This document shows positions 19,049-27,990 of a stretch of DNA of 64,000 nucleotides, piece after piece (the stretch's first letter is position 1; every line of letters starts with the position of its first letter). Where the stretch lies: assembly GCF_004353505.1 (NCBI RefSeq), contig NZ_SMNQ01000004.1, positions 1-64,000 of the forward strand, read 5' to 3'. Below the pieces are notes generated by a model. That model was not told the DNA's origin and ran no database searches. It saw only the letters and a list, made by a program, of their open reading frames with translations. The position numbers were made by a program, and so were the translations under genes. The DNA is from Streptomyces sp. WAC05374 (GTDB lineage: Bacteria; Actinomycetota; Actinomycetes; Streptomycetales; Streptomycetaceae).

Positions 19049-20626
19049 ATGACGTCCGCCCCGCCACGACACGACCACGACCACGACCACGACCACGAGC
19101 ACGACGACAACGCGGAGCTGGCCGAGTTCGGCTACCGCCCGGAGCTCAAGCGCACGCTCGGCACCTTCCACACCTTCGCCGCCGGCATCTCGTACATCTC
19201 CATCCTCACCGGCACCTTCCAGCTCTTCTACTTCGGCTATGCCAGTGGCGGCCCCGCCTACTGGTGGTCCTGGCCCATGGTGTTCGCCGGGCAGTTCATG
19301 GTCGCGCTGTGCTTCGCGGAGCTGGCGGCCCGCCATCCGGTGGCGGGCAGCGTCTACAACTGGTCCAAGCGGCTGGGCAATCCGCACGTCGGGTGGCTGG
19401 CGGGCTGGATGATGCTGATCGCCTCGATCGTGTCGATCGCCGCGGTGGCCCTCGCCTACCAGCTCACGCTGCCGCGGATATCGCCGGTCTTCCAGTTCGT
19501 CGGGGACGGCACCGGGACGCACGACGTCGCGACCAACGCGGTCGTGCTGGCGGCCGGTCTGATCCTGTTCACCACCCTGGTCAGCGCCTTCGGTGTCAGG
19601 CTGATGGCCCGGATCAACACCGCCGGTGTCTTCGTCGAACTGATCGCCACCGTCGTGCTGATCGTGCTGCTCGCGGTCAACGTGGTGCGCGGCCCGCAGG
19701 TCGTCACGGACACGGCGGGCACCGGCTCCGGCCAGCCGCTCGGCTACCTGGGCGCGTTCCTGATCGCGTCGCTGGCCTCGGCGTACGTCATGTACGGCTT
19801 CGACACGGCGGCCTCACTCGGCGAGGAGTCCCTGGACCCGTCGCGCAACGCGCCGCGCGCCATCGTCCGGGCGATCGTCGCCTCCTTCGTGCTGGGCGGG
19901 CTGGTGCTGCTGCTGGCGCTGATGAGCGTGTCGAGTCTGCGGGGCGAGCGACTGTCGACGGAGGGGCTGCAGTACGTGGTGCTCGACGTCCTCGGGCCGA
20001 CGGCCGGCAAGGCGATGCTGTGGTGCGTGCTGATCGCCGTCACGGTGTGCGCGCTGGCCGTCCACACGGCGGCGGTCCGGCTGGCGTTCGCCATGGCCCG
20101 GGACAACAGCCTGCCGGCGTCCTCGCGGCTGGCGAGGGTGAGCCCGCGGTTCGGCACGCCGGTCCTGCCGACGGTGGTCATCGGGGTGCTGGCGCTGGCG
20201 ATCCTGGTGGTCAACATCCGCCAGCCGCAGATCTTCACGGTGGTCACCAGTATCGGCATCGTCATGATCTACCTGGCCTACCTGCTGGTCACGGTGCCGA
20301 TGCTGGTGGCGCGGCTGCGCGGCCGGTGGCGGCCGGCCGAGGGCAGGTTCTCGCTGGGCCGCTGGGGTCTGCCGGTGAACGTCCTCGCCGTGCTGTGGGG
20401 CGCGGCCATGACCCTGAACCTCATCTGGCCGCGCGCCGCCGTCTACAACGCCGCCCCGCCGTACCACTGGTACCTGCGCTGGGGCGCCGTCCTGTTCGTC
20501 GGGGCCATCGCGGTGGGCGGGTTCGCCTACTACTGGTTCGTGCGGCGGCACCGTACGGGTGTGCTGCCCGAGCACGCGGCGCCGCCCGCCGGTCCGGTGC
20601 CCGCGAGGGAGGCGACGCGCTCATGA
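19049..20626 (+). CDS. APC-family permease with a His/Asp-rich N-terminus
   Basis: 525 residues, about twelve membrane helices, and the APC signature in the first helices (AAGISYISILTGTFQLFYFG, then FAELAARHPVAGSVYNWSK). Residues 8-20 alternate His and Asp (HDHDHDHDHEHDD), which is unusual for this family and could bind a divalent metal. Being in the betaine operon, 24 bases after the Rieske oxygenase, it probably imports betaine, choline or another methylated amine or amino acid; APC rather than BCCT type is notable. Its stop overlaps the start of the broken choline oxidase gene. Confidence 0.85.
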   Translation: MTSAPPRHDHDHDHDHEHDDNAELAEFGYRPELKRTLGTFHTFAAGISYISILTGTFQLFYFGYASGGPAYWWSWPMVFAGQFMVALCFAELAARHPVAGSVYNWSKRLGNPHVGWLAGWMMLIASIVSIAAVALAYQLTLPRISPVFQFVGDGTGTHDVATNAVVLAAGLILFTTLVSAFGVRLMARINTAGVFVELIATVVLIVLLAVNVVRGPQVVTDTAGTGSGQPLGYLGAFLIASLASAYVMYGFDTAASLGEESLDPSRNAPRAIVRAIVASFVLGGLVLLLALMSVSSLRGERLSTEGLQYVVLDVLGPTAGKAMLWCVLIAVTVCALAVHTAAVRLAFAMARDNSLPASSRLARVSPRFGTPVLPTVVIGVLALAILVVNIRQPQIFTVVTSIGIVMIYLAYLLVTVPMLVARLRGRWRPAEGRFSLGRWGLPVNVLAVLWGAAMTLNLIWPRAAVYNAAPPYHWYLRWGAVLFVGAIAVGGFAYYWFVRRHRTGVLPEHAAPPAGPVPAREATRS

Positions 20627-20890
20627 CCGAGGAGTTCGACTACGTGGGAGGCCCGGCAGCCCATGCCCACCGCGTCGAGCCAGTGGTGGGAGGCGGGCGT
20701 CTTCTACGACACCGAGCCGGGCCTGGACCGGCAGGACCTGATGTTCCCCTACGGATCGGTGCCGTTCGACCTGCACACCGTCCGGCACGGCTTCCCCGCC
20801 TCCGAGAACGCCTTCGGGCCAGGTCGCGTGGCACCGTGCGGCTGAGGAACCGGGACCACCGGGACAGGCCGAGGGTCCCCCCCCCGACCT
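20623..20890 (+). pseudogene. Remnant of a GMC choline oxidase/dehydrogenase gene
   Basis: The start overlaps the permease stop (ATGA) and reads MTEEFDYVGG, like the N-terminus of GMC oxidoreductases (x-E-F-D-Y-V-V-V-G-G-G). After that only pieces remain: in a second frame from 20663, SSQWWEAGVFYDTEPGLD and DLMFPYGSVPFDLHTVRHGF, followed by PASENAF; in a third frame from 20821, RSRGTVRLRNRDHRDRPRV. These match, in order, the segments around the middle of actinobacterial choline oxidase (GLDRPDLMMHYGSVPFDM and RSRGTVRLRSRDFRDKP). Most of a ~540-residue gene has been deleted and at least two frame breaks exist. The operon has thus lost its choline-to-betaine step. Confidence 0.8.
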
Positions 20891-20922
20891 GCTGGCGGAG
20901 GACCGCCGGGGCCGTGCGCCGG

Positions 20923-20953
20923 GGGGTCCGGGCCGGTGACCGGCCCGGACCCC
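20923..20953. terminator. Strong bidirectional hairpin between convergent units
   Basis: A perfect 14-bp stem (20923-20936 with 20940-20953) around the loop TGA, all G/C apart from one pair. It lies between the end of the betaine operon and the end of the protease gene. There is no long T run, as often in Streptomyces. Confidence 0.75.
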
Positions 20954-20969
20954 GGCACGCCGCGTACCG

Positions 20970-22328
20970 TCAGACCCGCTGCCACAGGCCCGGGGCGCCC
21001 GGGGGGCGCCGGCCGGGCTGGGCCTGGTGCGGCTGGAGACACCGGTAGGAGGCCCCGTCGTAGGTGACCTGGTCGCCGACGCGGTAGACCTTGCCCGCGC
21101 CCCAGGTGCCGCCCGCCTTCCCCGTGTCGCCCGGGTCGGCGGCATTCGTCTTCAGCGTCAGCCCGTACTCCTGGAGCACCGGGTTGACCGGCTGGTGGAA
21201 GGTGGTGCCGCCGTCCTTGCAGTTGCCCGAGCCGCCGGAGGTGACGCCCTGGGCCTGGGTGCCGGAGATGTACGGGCCGCCCGAGTCGCCCGGCTCGGCG
21301 CAGACCGTGGTGCGGGTCAGCCCCTTCACCGTTCCCTGGAGGTAGGACACGCTCGTGTCGTGCTGCTCGATGGTGCCGCAGTGCCAGCCCGTGGTGGAGC
21401 CGGAACGGCAGATCGACGCGCCCACGATGGCCTCGGTCGACCCGGCGACCTCGACGTTCTGGTCGCCCTGCCCCTTGATGTGGGCGGTCGCCGTCCAGTC
21501 GCCGTTGGCGGCCACCCAGGCCATGTCCTTGCCGGGGAAGGTGGAGGCCTTGAAGGCGCCCTGGGCGACCTTGTTGTGCCCCATGGTCGCGGCGCCCGTC
21601 TGGCCGCAGTGGCCCGCGGTGGCGAAGCCCTGCTGCGTGCCGGAGGTGACGGCGAAGCCCACGGAGCAGCGGGCGGTGCCGATGTAGTAGGCGTCGCCGC
21701 CGCGGATGTCGTGCGCCAGCGGGTGGGGCCGCTCGGTCGTCGCCTTGACCTGGACGAGGGCCCGGTCGACACCGGTGGCGGTGAGGAAGACGTCGGCGGC
21801 GGACGTCTTGGCCGCCTCCAGCGTCACGGTGTTGTTGCGGAGGTCGACGTACCAGACCGGCGCGTCGGTGGTCTTGGTGCGGACGGAGCCCTGGTCCAGC
21901 CTGGCCTTGGCGGTCTCCAGTCGCTTGAGGCTGTGGCGGACCACCTTGGCCTCGGCGCCGCCCGCCTTGATGGCGGCCGTGTCGGCGGCGTCGGTGGTGG
22001 CGACGGTGAGGGTGGCGGACACCGGCCCGCTCACCCACGCCCCGGCGAACCGGTCGCCGAGGGCGTTCTGGAGCCGCCCCGCCCGGGCTCCCGCCTCGGC
22101 CTCGTTCTTCAGCCGCGTCTCGGCCTGCTCGCGGGTCAGGCCGAGGTCGCGCTGCATGGCGTCGAGCAGCGCGGGTGACGCTTTGTCGGCGCCCGGGGTG
22201 CCGGTCGCCGCGGGGGTGGACGGTGGTGCGGGTGCCTCGGCGGCGACCACGCCGGGCGAGCCGGCCAGCACGAGCGCGCCGACGGCGGTGAGGGTGGCGC
22301 ACGCGGCTGTGGCGTGTCTGTGGAGCAT
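20970..22328 (-). CDS. Streptogrisin-like secreted serine protease with C-terminal carbohydrate-binding module
   Basis: 452 residues. Signal peptide (1-30), an alpha-lytic-protease-type propeptide (about 50-200; TREQAETRLKNE) and an S1E chymotrypsin-fold catalytic domain with His240 (TAGHCG), Asp268 (GKDMAWV) and Ser349 (GDSGGP). The last ~45 residues (WGAGKVYRVGDQVTYDGASY, then RCLQPHQ) are a CBM5/12 chitin-binding-like module, the arrangement of streptogrisin C. Expected role: extracellular protein degradation, perhaps anchored on chitin. Convergent with the betaine operon across a strong hairpin; monocistronic. The gap 22329-22513 holds its promoter region; nothing more specific is visible. 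Confidence 0.9.
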   Translation of the reverse strand: MLHRHATAACATLTAVGALVLAGSPGVVAAEAPAPPSTPAATGTPGADKASPALLDAMQRDLGLTREQAETRLKNEAEAGARAGRLQNALGDRFAGAWVSGPVSATLTVATTDAADTAAIKAGGAEAKVVRHSLKRLETAKARLDQGSVRTKTTDAPVWYVDLRNNTVTLEAAKTSAADVFLTATGVDRALVQVKATTERPHPLAHDIRGGDAYYIGTARCSVGFAVTSGTQQGFATAGHCGQTGAATMGHNKVAQGAFKASTFPGKDMAWVAANGDWTATAHIKGQGDQNVEVAGSTEAIVGASICRSGSTTGWHCGTIEQHDTSVSYLQGTVKGLTRTTVCAEPGDSGGPYISGTQAQGVTSGGSGNCKDGGTTFHQPVNPVLQEYGLTLKTNAADPGDTGKAGGTWGAGKVYRVGDQVTYDGASYRCLQPHQAQPGRRPPGAPGLWQRV

Positions 22329-22513
22329 CGGGTGTCACCTCTGTTCGGGGTCTGTTCGGGGGAAAGACGTGCCGAACCGTAGGTGTTTCCACCCGTACAT
22401 CACACAATGTCGGTTTGTCGGTTCTTCGGCTTTATGGGAGACATGGGCGCCCGCCATGCGGCGTAACGCCACCCGTACGGGCGCCCCCTCCCCGCCCCGC
22501 GCCCGCCCCGCTG

Positions 22514-23407
22514 TCAGCCGACCGCCGCCGCGACCTCCGCCACCAGCCGGGTGGCGACCGGCACCGGGACCGCGTGCCGTTCGGCGGCGCGCAGCAGGGC
22601 CCCGCCGATCGCGTCCAGTTCGAGCGGGCGCCCCGCCTCGGCGTCACGCTGCATGGAGGACTTGGTGCCGTACGGGAAGGCGTCGTACCGCGCCATGACC
22701 GCCGCCGGGTCGGCCGGCGCCCCACAGGCACGGCTCACCGCCGCGGCCTCCTCGACGAGCGCGGCCAGCTCGTCACGGTGCCCGGTGCGCACGTCGCCGA
22801 CGGGAAGGCCGTACCGCGTGGTGAGCAGCGCGAAGGGCGCCAGCAGGACGAACTTGCCCCAGAGCGCCGCCGCCTCCTCCTCGCGGACCCGGACGCTCAC
22901 CCCCGCCGCCTCCAGCACCCCGGCCAGGCCGGCGAGCCGCTCGGCCGGCCCTGCCAGGTCGATCTCGGTGAACGGGGTGCCGTGTTCGACGACCCCCGGC
23001 GCCACCCGCGTCGACTCGGCGCGGATGACCCCCGGGACGACACGCTCGCTCCCGTAGCGCTCGCGCAGGGCGTCGGCGTGCTCGACGCCGTTGAGCAGCG
23101 GCACCACCAGGGCGCGGTCGCCCAGCACACCGGGCGGCACGCGGTCGAGCGCCGGGCCGAGGGTGGTGTGCTTGACCGCGACCAGGCACAGGTCGACCGG
23201 CTCGCGCAGCTCCGTGGTGGCCTCCACCGTGGCGGTGAAGTCGCCGAACTGCCCGCTGCGCAGGTGGATGCCGTCCCGGGAGAGGGTGCTCGCGGTGTCC
23301 TGACCCGCCACACAGATCACCCGGTGGCCCGCCCGGGACAGCAGGGCGGCCAGCAGTCCGCCGATCCCTCCGGGGCCGAGTACGGCGACGGTCCATGGTG
23401 TGGGCAT
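22514..23407 (-). CDS. Ketopantoate reductase (2-dehydropantoate 2-reductase) family protein
   Basis: 297 residues. VAVLGPGGIGGLLAALLSRA (8-27) is the NAD(P)H-binding motif, VDLCLVAVKHTTL carries the conserved Lys of the family, and the C-terminal helical domain contains KSSMQRDAEAGRPLELDAIG, the usual PanE signature. The reaction would be NADPH reduction of 2-dehydropantoate for coenzyme A, but accessory paralogues with other 2-oxo substrates are common and this one is divergent from a LysR regulator, which favours a catabolic or specialised role. Confidence 0.85.
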   Translation of the reverse strand: MPTPWTVAVLGPGGIGGLLAALLSRAGHRVICVAGQDTASTLSRDGIHLRSGQFGDFTATVEATTELREPVDLCLVAVKHTTLGPALDRVPPGVLGDRALVVPLLNGVEHADALRERYGSERVVPGVIRAESTRVAPGVVEHGTPFTEIDLAGPAERLAGLAGVLEAAGVSVRVREEEAAALWGKFVLLAPFALLTTRYGLPVGDVRTGHRDELAALVEEAAAVSRACGAPADPAAVMARYDAFPYGTKSSMQRDAEAGRPLELDAIGGALLRAAERHAVPVPVATRLVAEVAAAVG

Positions 23408-23552
23408 CCTGGCGCGTTCCTTCCGGTCACATGGTGGTGGGTCGGCACCCGTCCATGCCCTCCGCCGGGGCCCGTTGGGATGCGGAGGGGTGGACGGGTT
23501 GCCGCCCGGCGGGCCCTGCGATGATCTTCCGGCGCCCCAACCACCAAGTCAA

Positions 23553-23590
23553 TCCTAGGAATTACTCCTCGGATCCAAGCGCTACCTTGG
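23553..23590. promoter_or_regulatory. Candidate LysR binding region
   Basis: The divergent gap between the PanE-like gene and the LysR gene contains the 8-bp palindrome TCCTAGGA (23553-23560) and CCAAG-N6-CTTGG (23575-23590) just before the LysR start. The region is less GC-rich than its surroundings, as expected for divergent promoters. Assignment to LysR is by position only. Confidence 0.4.
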
Positions 23591-23594
23591 AGCG

Positions 23595-24506
23595 GTGACC
23601 CTCGATGATCTCCGCGTCTTCGTCGCCGTCTGCCACGCGGGCAGCCTCAGCGCCGTCGCCCGTGACCTCGGGTGTACGCAGTCGGCGGTGAGCCAGCACG
23701 TCAAGCGCCTGGAACGGGAGACCGGCGTCGCCCTCCTGGAGCGCCACACCCGCGGTGTCGTGCCCACCCGGGCGGGCCGGGTGCTCAAGGCGGCGGCCGC
23801 CCACGGCATAGCGGGCCTGGACCTGGCGGTGCGGAGCATCCAGGAGTCGGCGCGCGGCGACGTCGGCTCGGTGCGCGTGACCACCGGCGCCACCTCGCTG
23901 CGGCACTTCATGTCCGAGGCCGTGGTGGCCTTCCGGCGGCAGTACCCCCGGGCCAGCCTGGAGTTCCAGACGGCGAGCTCCAGCCGCGGGTGCTTCGACG
24001 CGCTCGCCGGCGACGGCCCGGACCTCGCCTGGGTCACGATCGGCGAGCGGGTGCCCGGCATCGAGCAGCACCCGGTCGTCGACCTCCCCTGGGTGCTGGC
24101 CGTCCGCGCCGACGACCCGCTCGCGGCGCGTCCCCGGATCGAGGCGGACGACCTCGCGGACATCCGGCACATCCGGCTGCCGGCGAGGTCCACGTCCCGG
24201 GCCCACCTGGACGCGGCCTTCGCCGGACTGGGCATCCGCGACCGGTCCGACACGAGCGTCGCCGACTGGGACACGGCGATCCTCCTGGCCGGGCTGGGCC
24301 TCGGCCACGCCGTCGTACCCGCGCTGCCCGGCCGCTTCACCGACGGCGGCGACGCGCTCCGGTTCGTCCCCGTCCCGGTGCTGCCACCGCTGTCGGTGGG
24401 GTGGGCCGTCCGCGACTGGGACGCCCTCACCCCGCTGGCCCGCGCCTTCGCCGACACGGTACGCCGGACCTGCGGCCGCACCGGTACGCGGGACGCGTCG
24501 CCCTGA
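23595..24506 (+). CDS. LysR family transcriptional regulator
   Basis: 303 residues from a GTG. The N-terminal winged helix (LDDLRVFVAVCHAGSLSAVA, then CTQSAVSQHVKRLE) is the LysR DNA-binding domain, followed by a periplasmic-binding-like effector domain. It is divergent from the ketopantoate-reductase-like gene and most likely controls it. Its stop is three bases from the convergent aminotransferase stop. Confidence 0.92.
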   Translation: MTLDDLRVFVAVCHAGSLSAVARDLGCTQSAVSQHVKRLERETGVALLERHTRGVVPTRAGRVLKAAAAHGIAGLDLAVRSIQESARGDVGSVRVTTGATSLRHFMSEAVVAFRRQYPRASLEFQTASSSRGCFDALAGDGPDLAWVTIGERVPGIEQHPVVDLPWVLAVRADDPLAARPRIEADDLADIRHIRLPARSTSRAHLDAAFAGLGIRDRSDTSVADWDTAILLAGLGLGHAVVPALPGRFTDGGDALRFVPVPVLPPLSVGWAVRDWDALTPLARAFADTVRRTCGRTGTRDASP

Positions 24507-24509
24507 CGG

Positions 24510-25778
24510 CTACCGGGCCCGCCGTTCGTACCCCACCAGCCGGACGCAGACCGCGAGTCCCTCGATCGCCTGCTCCAGCTCGGCGAGCCCCGGGTAGCTG
24601 GGCGCGATCCGGATGACCGCGTCGTCGGGGTCGTCGCCGTACGGGTGCGTGGCGCCGGCCGGGGTCAGCACGATGCCCGCCGCGGCGGCACGGCGTACGA
24701 CCTCCTTGGCGCAGCCGTCCGGCACCCGGAGGGTCACGAAGTAGCCGCCCTTGGGCGCGGTCCAGGTCGCCAGCCCCGTGCCGCCGAGCTCGGCGTCCAG
24801 GATGCGGGCCACCGCGTCGAACTTGGGCCGCAGCAGGGCGCGCTGGCGCTCCATGTGGGCCGCCACGCCGTCGGCGTCGCGCAGGAACAGCACGTGGCGG
24901 AGCTGGTTGACCTTGTCGGGGCCGATCGACCGCTTGGCGTTGTTGCCGAGCAGCCACTGGAGGTTCGCGGGGGACGAGCCGAAGAAGGCGACGCCCGCCC
25001 CGGCCGCGGTGATCTTCGAGGTCGAGCCGAACACGAACGCGCGGTCCGGGTTGCCGGCCCCGGCACAGGCGGCGAGCAGGTCGGCGATCCCGACGGGCTC
25101 GTCGGTCAGGTGGTGGGCGGCGTAGGCGTTGTCCCAGAAGATACGGAAGTCGGGTGCCGCGGTGGTCATCGAGGCGAGCCGGGCCACGGTCGCGTCGCTG
25201 TAGCAGACACCGTCCGGGTTGCTGTACTTCGGTACGCACCAGATGCCCTTGACGGCCGGGTCCTCGGCCACCAGCCGCTCCACGGCGTCCATGTCGGGGC
25301 CCTCGTCGGTCATCGGCACCGGGATCATGTCGATACCGAACCGCTCGCAGAGCGCGAAGTGCCGGTCGTAGCCGGGCACCGGGCACAGGAACGCGATCCG
25401 CTCCTGCTCCACCCAGCGCGACTGAGCACCCGGCAGGACGCTCAGCAGGGCGTGCACCAGGCAGTCGTGCATCAGTTCCAGGCTGGAGTTGCCCGCCGCG
25501 AGCAACTGGGCGGCGGGCACCTGGAGCACCCCGGCGAAGATCTCCCGCAGCTCGGGGAGGCCCTGGAGCCCGCCGTAGTTGCGCACGTCCGTGCCGTCCG
25601 CGGAGGTGTGCCGGCCGCCGGGCAGGCTGAGCAGTTCCTCGGAGAGGTCGAGCTGCTCGGGCGCCGGCTTGCCACGGGTGAGGTCGAGCGCGAGCCCGCG
25701 TCCCACGAGGTCCTCATAGTCCCGGCGAGCGCGTTCGAGGAGCCCGCTCAGGCCGGCGGGGCTCAGCTCGGTGGTCAT
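24510..25778 (-). CDS. PLP-dependent class I aminotransferase (AspB-like)
   Basis: 422 residues, fold type I. FGSTSKITAAGAGVAFFGSS holds the Schiff-base Lys; WCVPKYSNPDGVCYSD and FWDNAYAAHHL hold the Asn/Asp that contact PLP. The sequence (LTRGKPAPEQLDLSEELL, NYGGLQGLPELREI) is of the actinobacterial aspartate-aminotransferase subgroup Ic, which lacks the MocR regulator domain. Probably transfers amino groups between aspartate or another amino acid and 2-oxoglutarate. Stand-alone gene; 257 bases to the flavohemoprotein gene on the other strand without obvious features. Confidence 0.88.
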   Translation of the reverse strand: MTTELSPAGLSGLLERARRDYEDLVGRGLALDLTRGKPAPEQLDLSEELLSLPGGRHTSADGTDVRNYGGLQGLPELREIFAGVLQVPAAQLLAAGNSSLELMHDCLVHALLSVLPGAQSRWVEQERIAFLCPVPGYDRHFALCERFGIDMIPVPMTDEGPDMDAVERLVAEDPAVKGIWCVPKYSNPDGVCYSDATVARLASMTTAAPDFRIFWDNAYAAHHLTDEPVGIADLLAACAGAGNPDRAFVFGSTSKITAAGAGVAFFGSSPANLQWLLGNNAKRSIGPDKVNQLRHVLFLRDADGVAAHMERQRALLRPKFDAVARILDAELGGTGLATWTAPKGGYFVTLRVPDGCAKEVVRRAAAAGIVLTPAGATHPYGDDPDDAVIRIAPSYPGLAELEQAIEGLAVCVRLVGYERRAR

Positions 25779-26035
25779 GGTGTGTCCTCTCGCAGGTACC
25801 GCATCGGTCGTGTCGCGCCTGGCGAGGATACAAACCCGCTTTGCTACTTCTGAGTCACCCGTACGGTCATGTAGCGTCCGGAACCGCTTGATCCGTTTCG
25901 CCGTTCCGCCCGCTGCCCACCGCCACGAGGACTCATGATCGCCACGTTCGACGCTCCGGTCACCGCGTTCCGCGGCACCCTCCGCGCGCCCGGCGGGGGG
26001 CCGTCCCGCATATCGGACGGCGGAGCGCTGGTCCC

Positions 26036-27271
26036 GTGAGGTTCCGGCGCCCCCGCCCGGGCCGCACGGCCGCGCCCGACCCCGCGCCGCTCCCGGCGGC
26101 GCACCCGGACGCGGACGCGCCCCCGGCGGCCGAGGAACCCCTGACCGCCCGCGAGAGGGACCTGATACGCGCCTCCGCCTCGGCGGTCGCCCCCCACGCG
26201 GCGGACATGACGGTCTATTTCTACGCGATTCTCTTCACCCGCCACCCCGAGGTGCGTGAGCTCTTCCCCCCGGGGCTGGACGCCCAGCGCGGCCGCCTGC
26301 TGCGCGCCCTGTTGCGCATCGTGGACCTGGTCGACGACTCGGAGAACCTGGTCCGCTTCTGCGGACATCTCGGCCGTGACCACCGCAAGTACGGCACCGT
26401 CGCCGCGCACTTCCCGGCCGTGGGCGAGTGTCTCCTCGCCTCCCTGAGCCGCTATGCCGGACCGGCGTGGACGGCGGACACCGCCGCCGCCTGGACCAAG
26501 GCGTACGGTGTCGTCGCCGACGTCATGATCAGTGCCGCCGAGGAGGACGCGGCGCTGCGTCCCGCCGTGTGGCCCGCCACCGTGGTGCACCGCGTCGCAC
26601 GCGGACACGGCATCGCGGAGCTCACCGTACGCCCGCACACGCCGTACACGTACGCGGCCGGGCAGTACGTCACCGTGGAGACGCCCTGGTGGCCCAGGCA
26701 GTGGCGCCCCTACTCCCCCGCCAACGCCCCGCGCGAGGACGGCACCCTCACCTTCCATGTGCGCGCGGTGCCCGGCGGCGCCGTGAGCAACGCGCTGGTG
26801 CACCGGTGCGCGGTGGGCGACGTGCTGCAGCTCGGCCCCGCGGCGGGGGACATGGTGCTGGACGCCGCCGCGTTCCCGGACCTGCTCTGCGTGGCCGGCG
26901 GCACGGGCCTCGCCCCGGTCCGCGCGCTGGTCGAGGAGGTCGCCCGCCGGGGCGGACGCCACCAGGTGGACCTGTTCCTCGGGGCCCGGACCGGCGCGGA
27001 GCTGTACGGGGTCGACGACATGCTCCGCATGGCCCAGCGCCACCACTGGCTGACCATCCGGGGAGCGGTCTCGCACGAGGAGACCCCCGGCATCCGGGGA
27101 TCGCTGCCGGAGGTCCTGGCCGAGTACGGCCCGTGGTACCACCACGACGTCTTTCTCAGCGGTCCGGCCCCGATGATCGTCTCCGCCCGTCAGACTCTGA
27201 CCGACAACGGCACCGCCCCCGAGCGCATCCACCACGATCCGCTCGGGACACCCGTCCCGTCCATGCCCTGA
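26036..27271 (+). CDS. Flavohemoglobin-type globin-reductase fusion
   Basis: 411 residues from a GTG. After a Pro/Ala-rich head of ~35 residues comes a globin domain (RERDLIRASASAVAPHAADM, FYAILFTRHPEVRELFP; proximal His in GRDHRKYG), then a ferredoxin-reductase module with WRPYSPANAP (FAD-binding R-x-Y-S) and LLCVAGGTGLAPVRAL (NAD(P)H-binding G-G-T-G). This is the Hmp plan: NO dioxygenation to nitrate or a related redox role in the cytosol. The long N-terminal head and the lack of the strict Hmp C-terminus put it in the actinobacterial second flavohemoglobin group. The PPOX-type gene follows after 37 bases. Confidence 0.85.
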   Translation: MRFRRPRPGRTAAPDPAPLPAAHPDADAPPAAEEPLTARERDLIRASASAVAPHAADMTVYFYAILFTRHPEVRELFPPGLDAQRGRLLRALLRIVDLVDDSENLVRFCGHLGRDHRKYGTVAAHFPAVGECLLASLSRYAGPAWTADTAAAWTKAYGVVADVMISAAEEDAALRPAVWPATVVHRVARGHGIAELTVRPHTPYTYAAGQYVTVETPWWPRQWRPYSPANAPREDGTLTFHVRAVPGGAVSNALVHRCAVGDVLQLGPAAGDMVLDAAAFPDLLCVAGGTGLAPVRALVEEVARRGGRHQVDLFLGARTGAELYGVDDMLRMAQRHHWLTIRGAVSHEETPGIRGSLPEVLAEYGPWYHHDVFLSGPAPMIVSARQTLTDNGTAPERIHHDPLGTPVPSMP

Positions 27272-27308
27272 GCCCCGCGCTCGGCCGTCCCCCCGGGAGA
27301 CCGCCCCC

Positions 27309-27947
27309 GTGACCCTGCCTCCGCCGCCCTTCGGTTCCCCAGGTGAGCACCGGCTCCAGCAGCACCTGGGCACCACCGAGCGCGCCGCCCGCTTCTACGA
27401 CCAGCAGGTGCGTGACCGCCTCACGCCCGAGATGCGGGAGTTCATCGGCCGCCAGGCCATGGTCTTCCTGGCCACCGCCGACGCGCGCGGCGAGTGCGAC
27501 GCCAGCTTCCGCGCCGGGCCGCCCGGCTTCGTCCACGTACTGGACGACCGGACGCTCGCGTACCCCGAGTTCCGCGGGAACGGCGTGCTGGCCAGCGCCG
27601 GCAACATGACGGAGAACCCCCACCTCGGCATGCTGTTCGTGGACTTCACCCACCACCACGTGGGCCTGCACGTCAACGGCACGGCCCGGCTCCACGGCGA
27701 CGCCGAGCTGCGCGCCCTGCACCCCTCGCTGCCCACGGGCATCGCACCCGGGCGCGACCCCGAGATGTGGGTCCACCTGAGCGTGGAGGAGGCGTACATC
27801 CACTGCTCCAAGTACATACCCCACCTGGAGCCGGCCCCCCGTCCCGCCGGCCAGGACGCCACACGCCCCAAGGACGCCCAGTACTTCACCGCCTCCGACC
27901 CGTCACCCACCCGCCGCGCGGCCGTCACCCATGGCCACGCCTCGTAG
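27309..27947 (+). CDS. Pyridoxamine 5'-phosphate oxidase-family protein
   Basis: 212 residues from a GTG. FIGRQAMVFLATADARGECD, then GPPGFVHVLDDRTLAYPEF and GNMTENPHLGMLFVDF, are typical of the FMN-binding split-barrel PPOX family, of the subgroup often found beside flavohemoproteins and fused to ferredoxin reductases. HVNGTARLHGD and YIHCSKYIPH complete the pattern. Likely FMN or F420 dependent; substrate unknown. Probably one transcript with the flavohemoglobin, suggesting a shared role in nitrosative or oxidative stress. Confidence 0.85.
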   Translation: MTLPPPPFGSPGEHRLQQHLGTTERAARFYDQQVRDRLTPEMREFIGRQAMVFLATADARGECDASFRAGPPGFVHVLDDRTLAYPEFRGNGVLASAGNMTENPHLGMLFVDFTHHHVGLHVNGTARLHGDAELRALHPSLPTGIAPGRDPEMWVHLSVEEAYIHCSKYIPHLEPAPRPAGQDATRPKDAQYFTASDPSPTRRAAVTHGHAS

Positions 27948-27990
27948 TGGACTGTGCACACGCACCCCGGCGCCGTGCCCGTGCCCGGCG

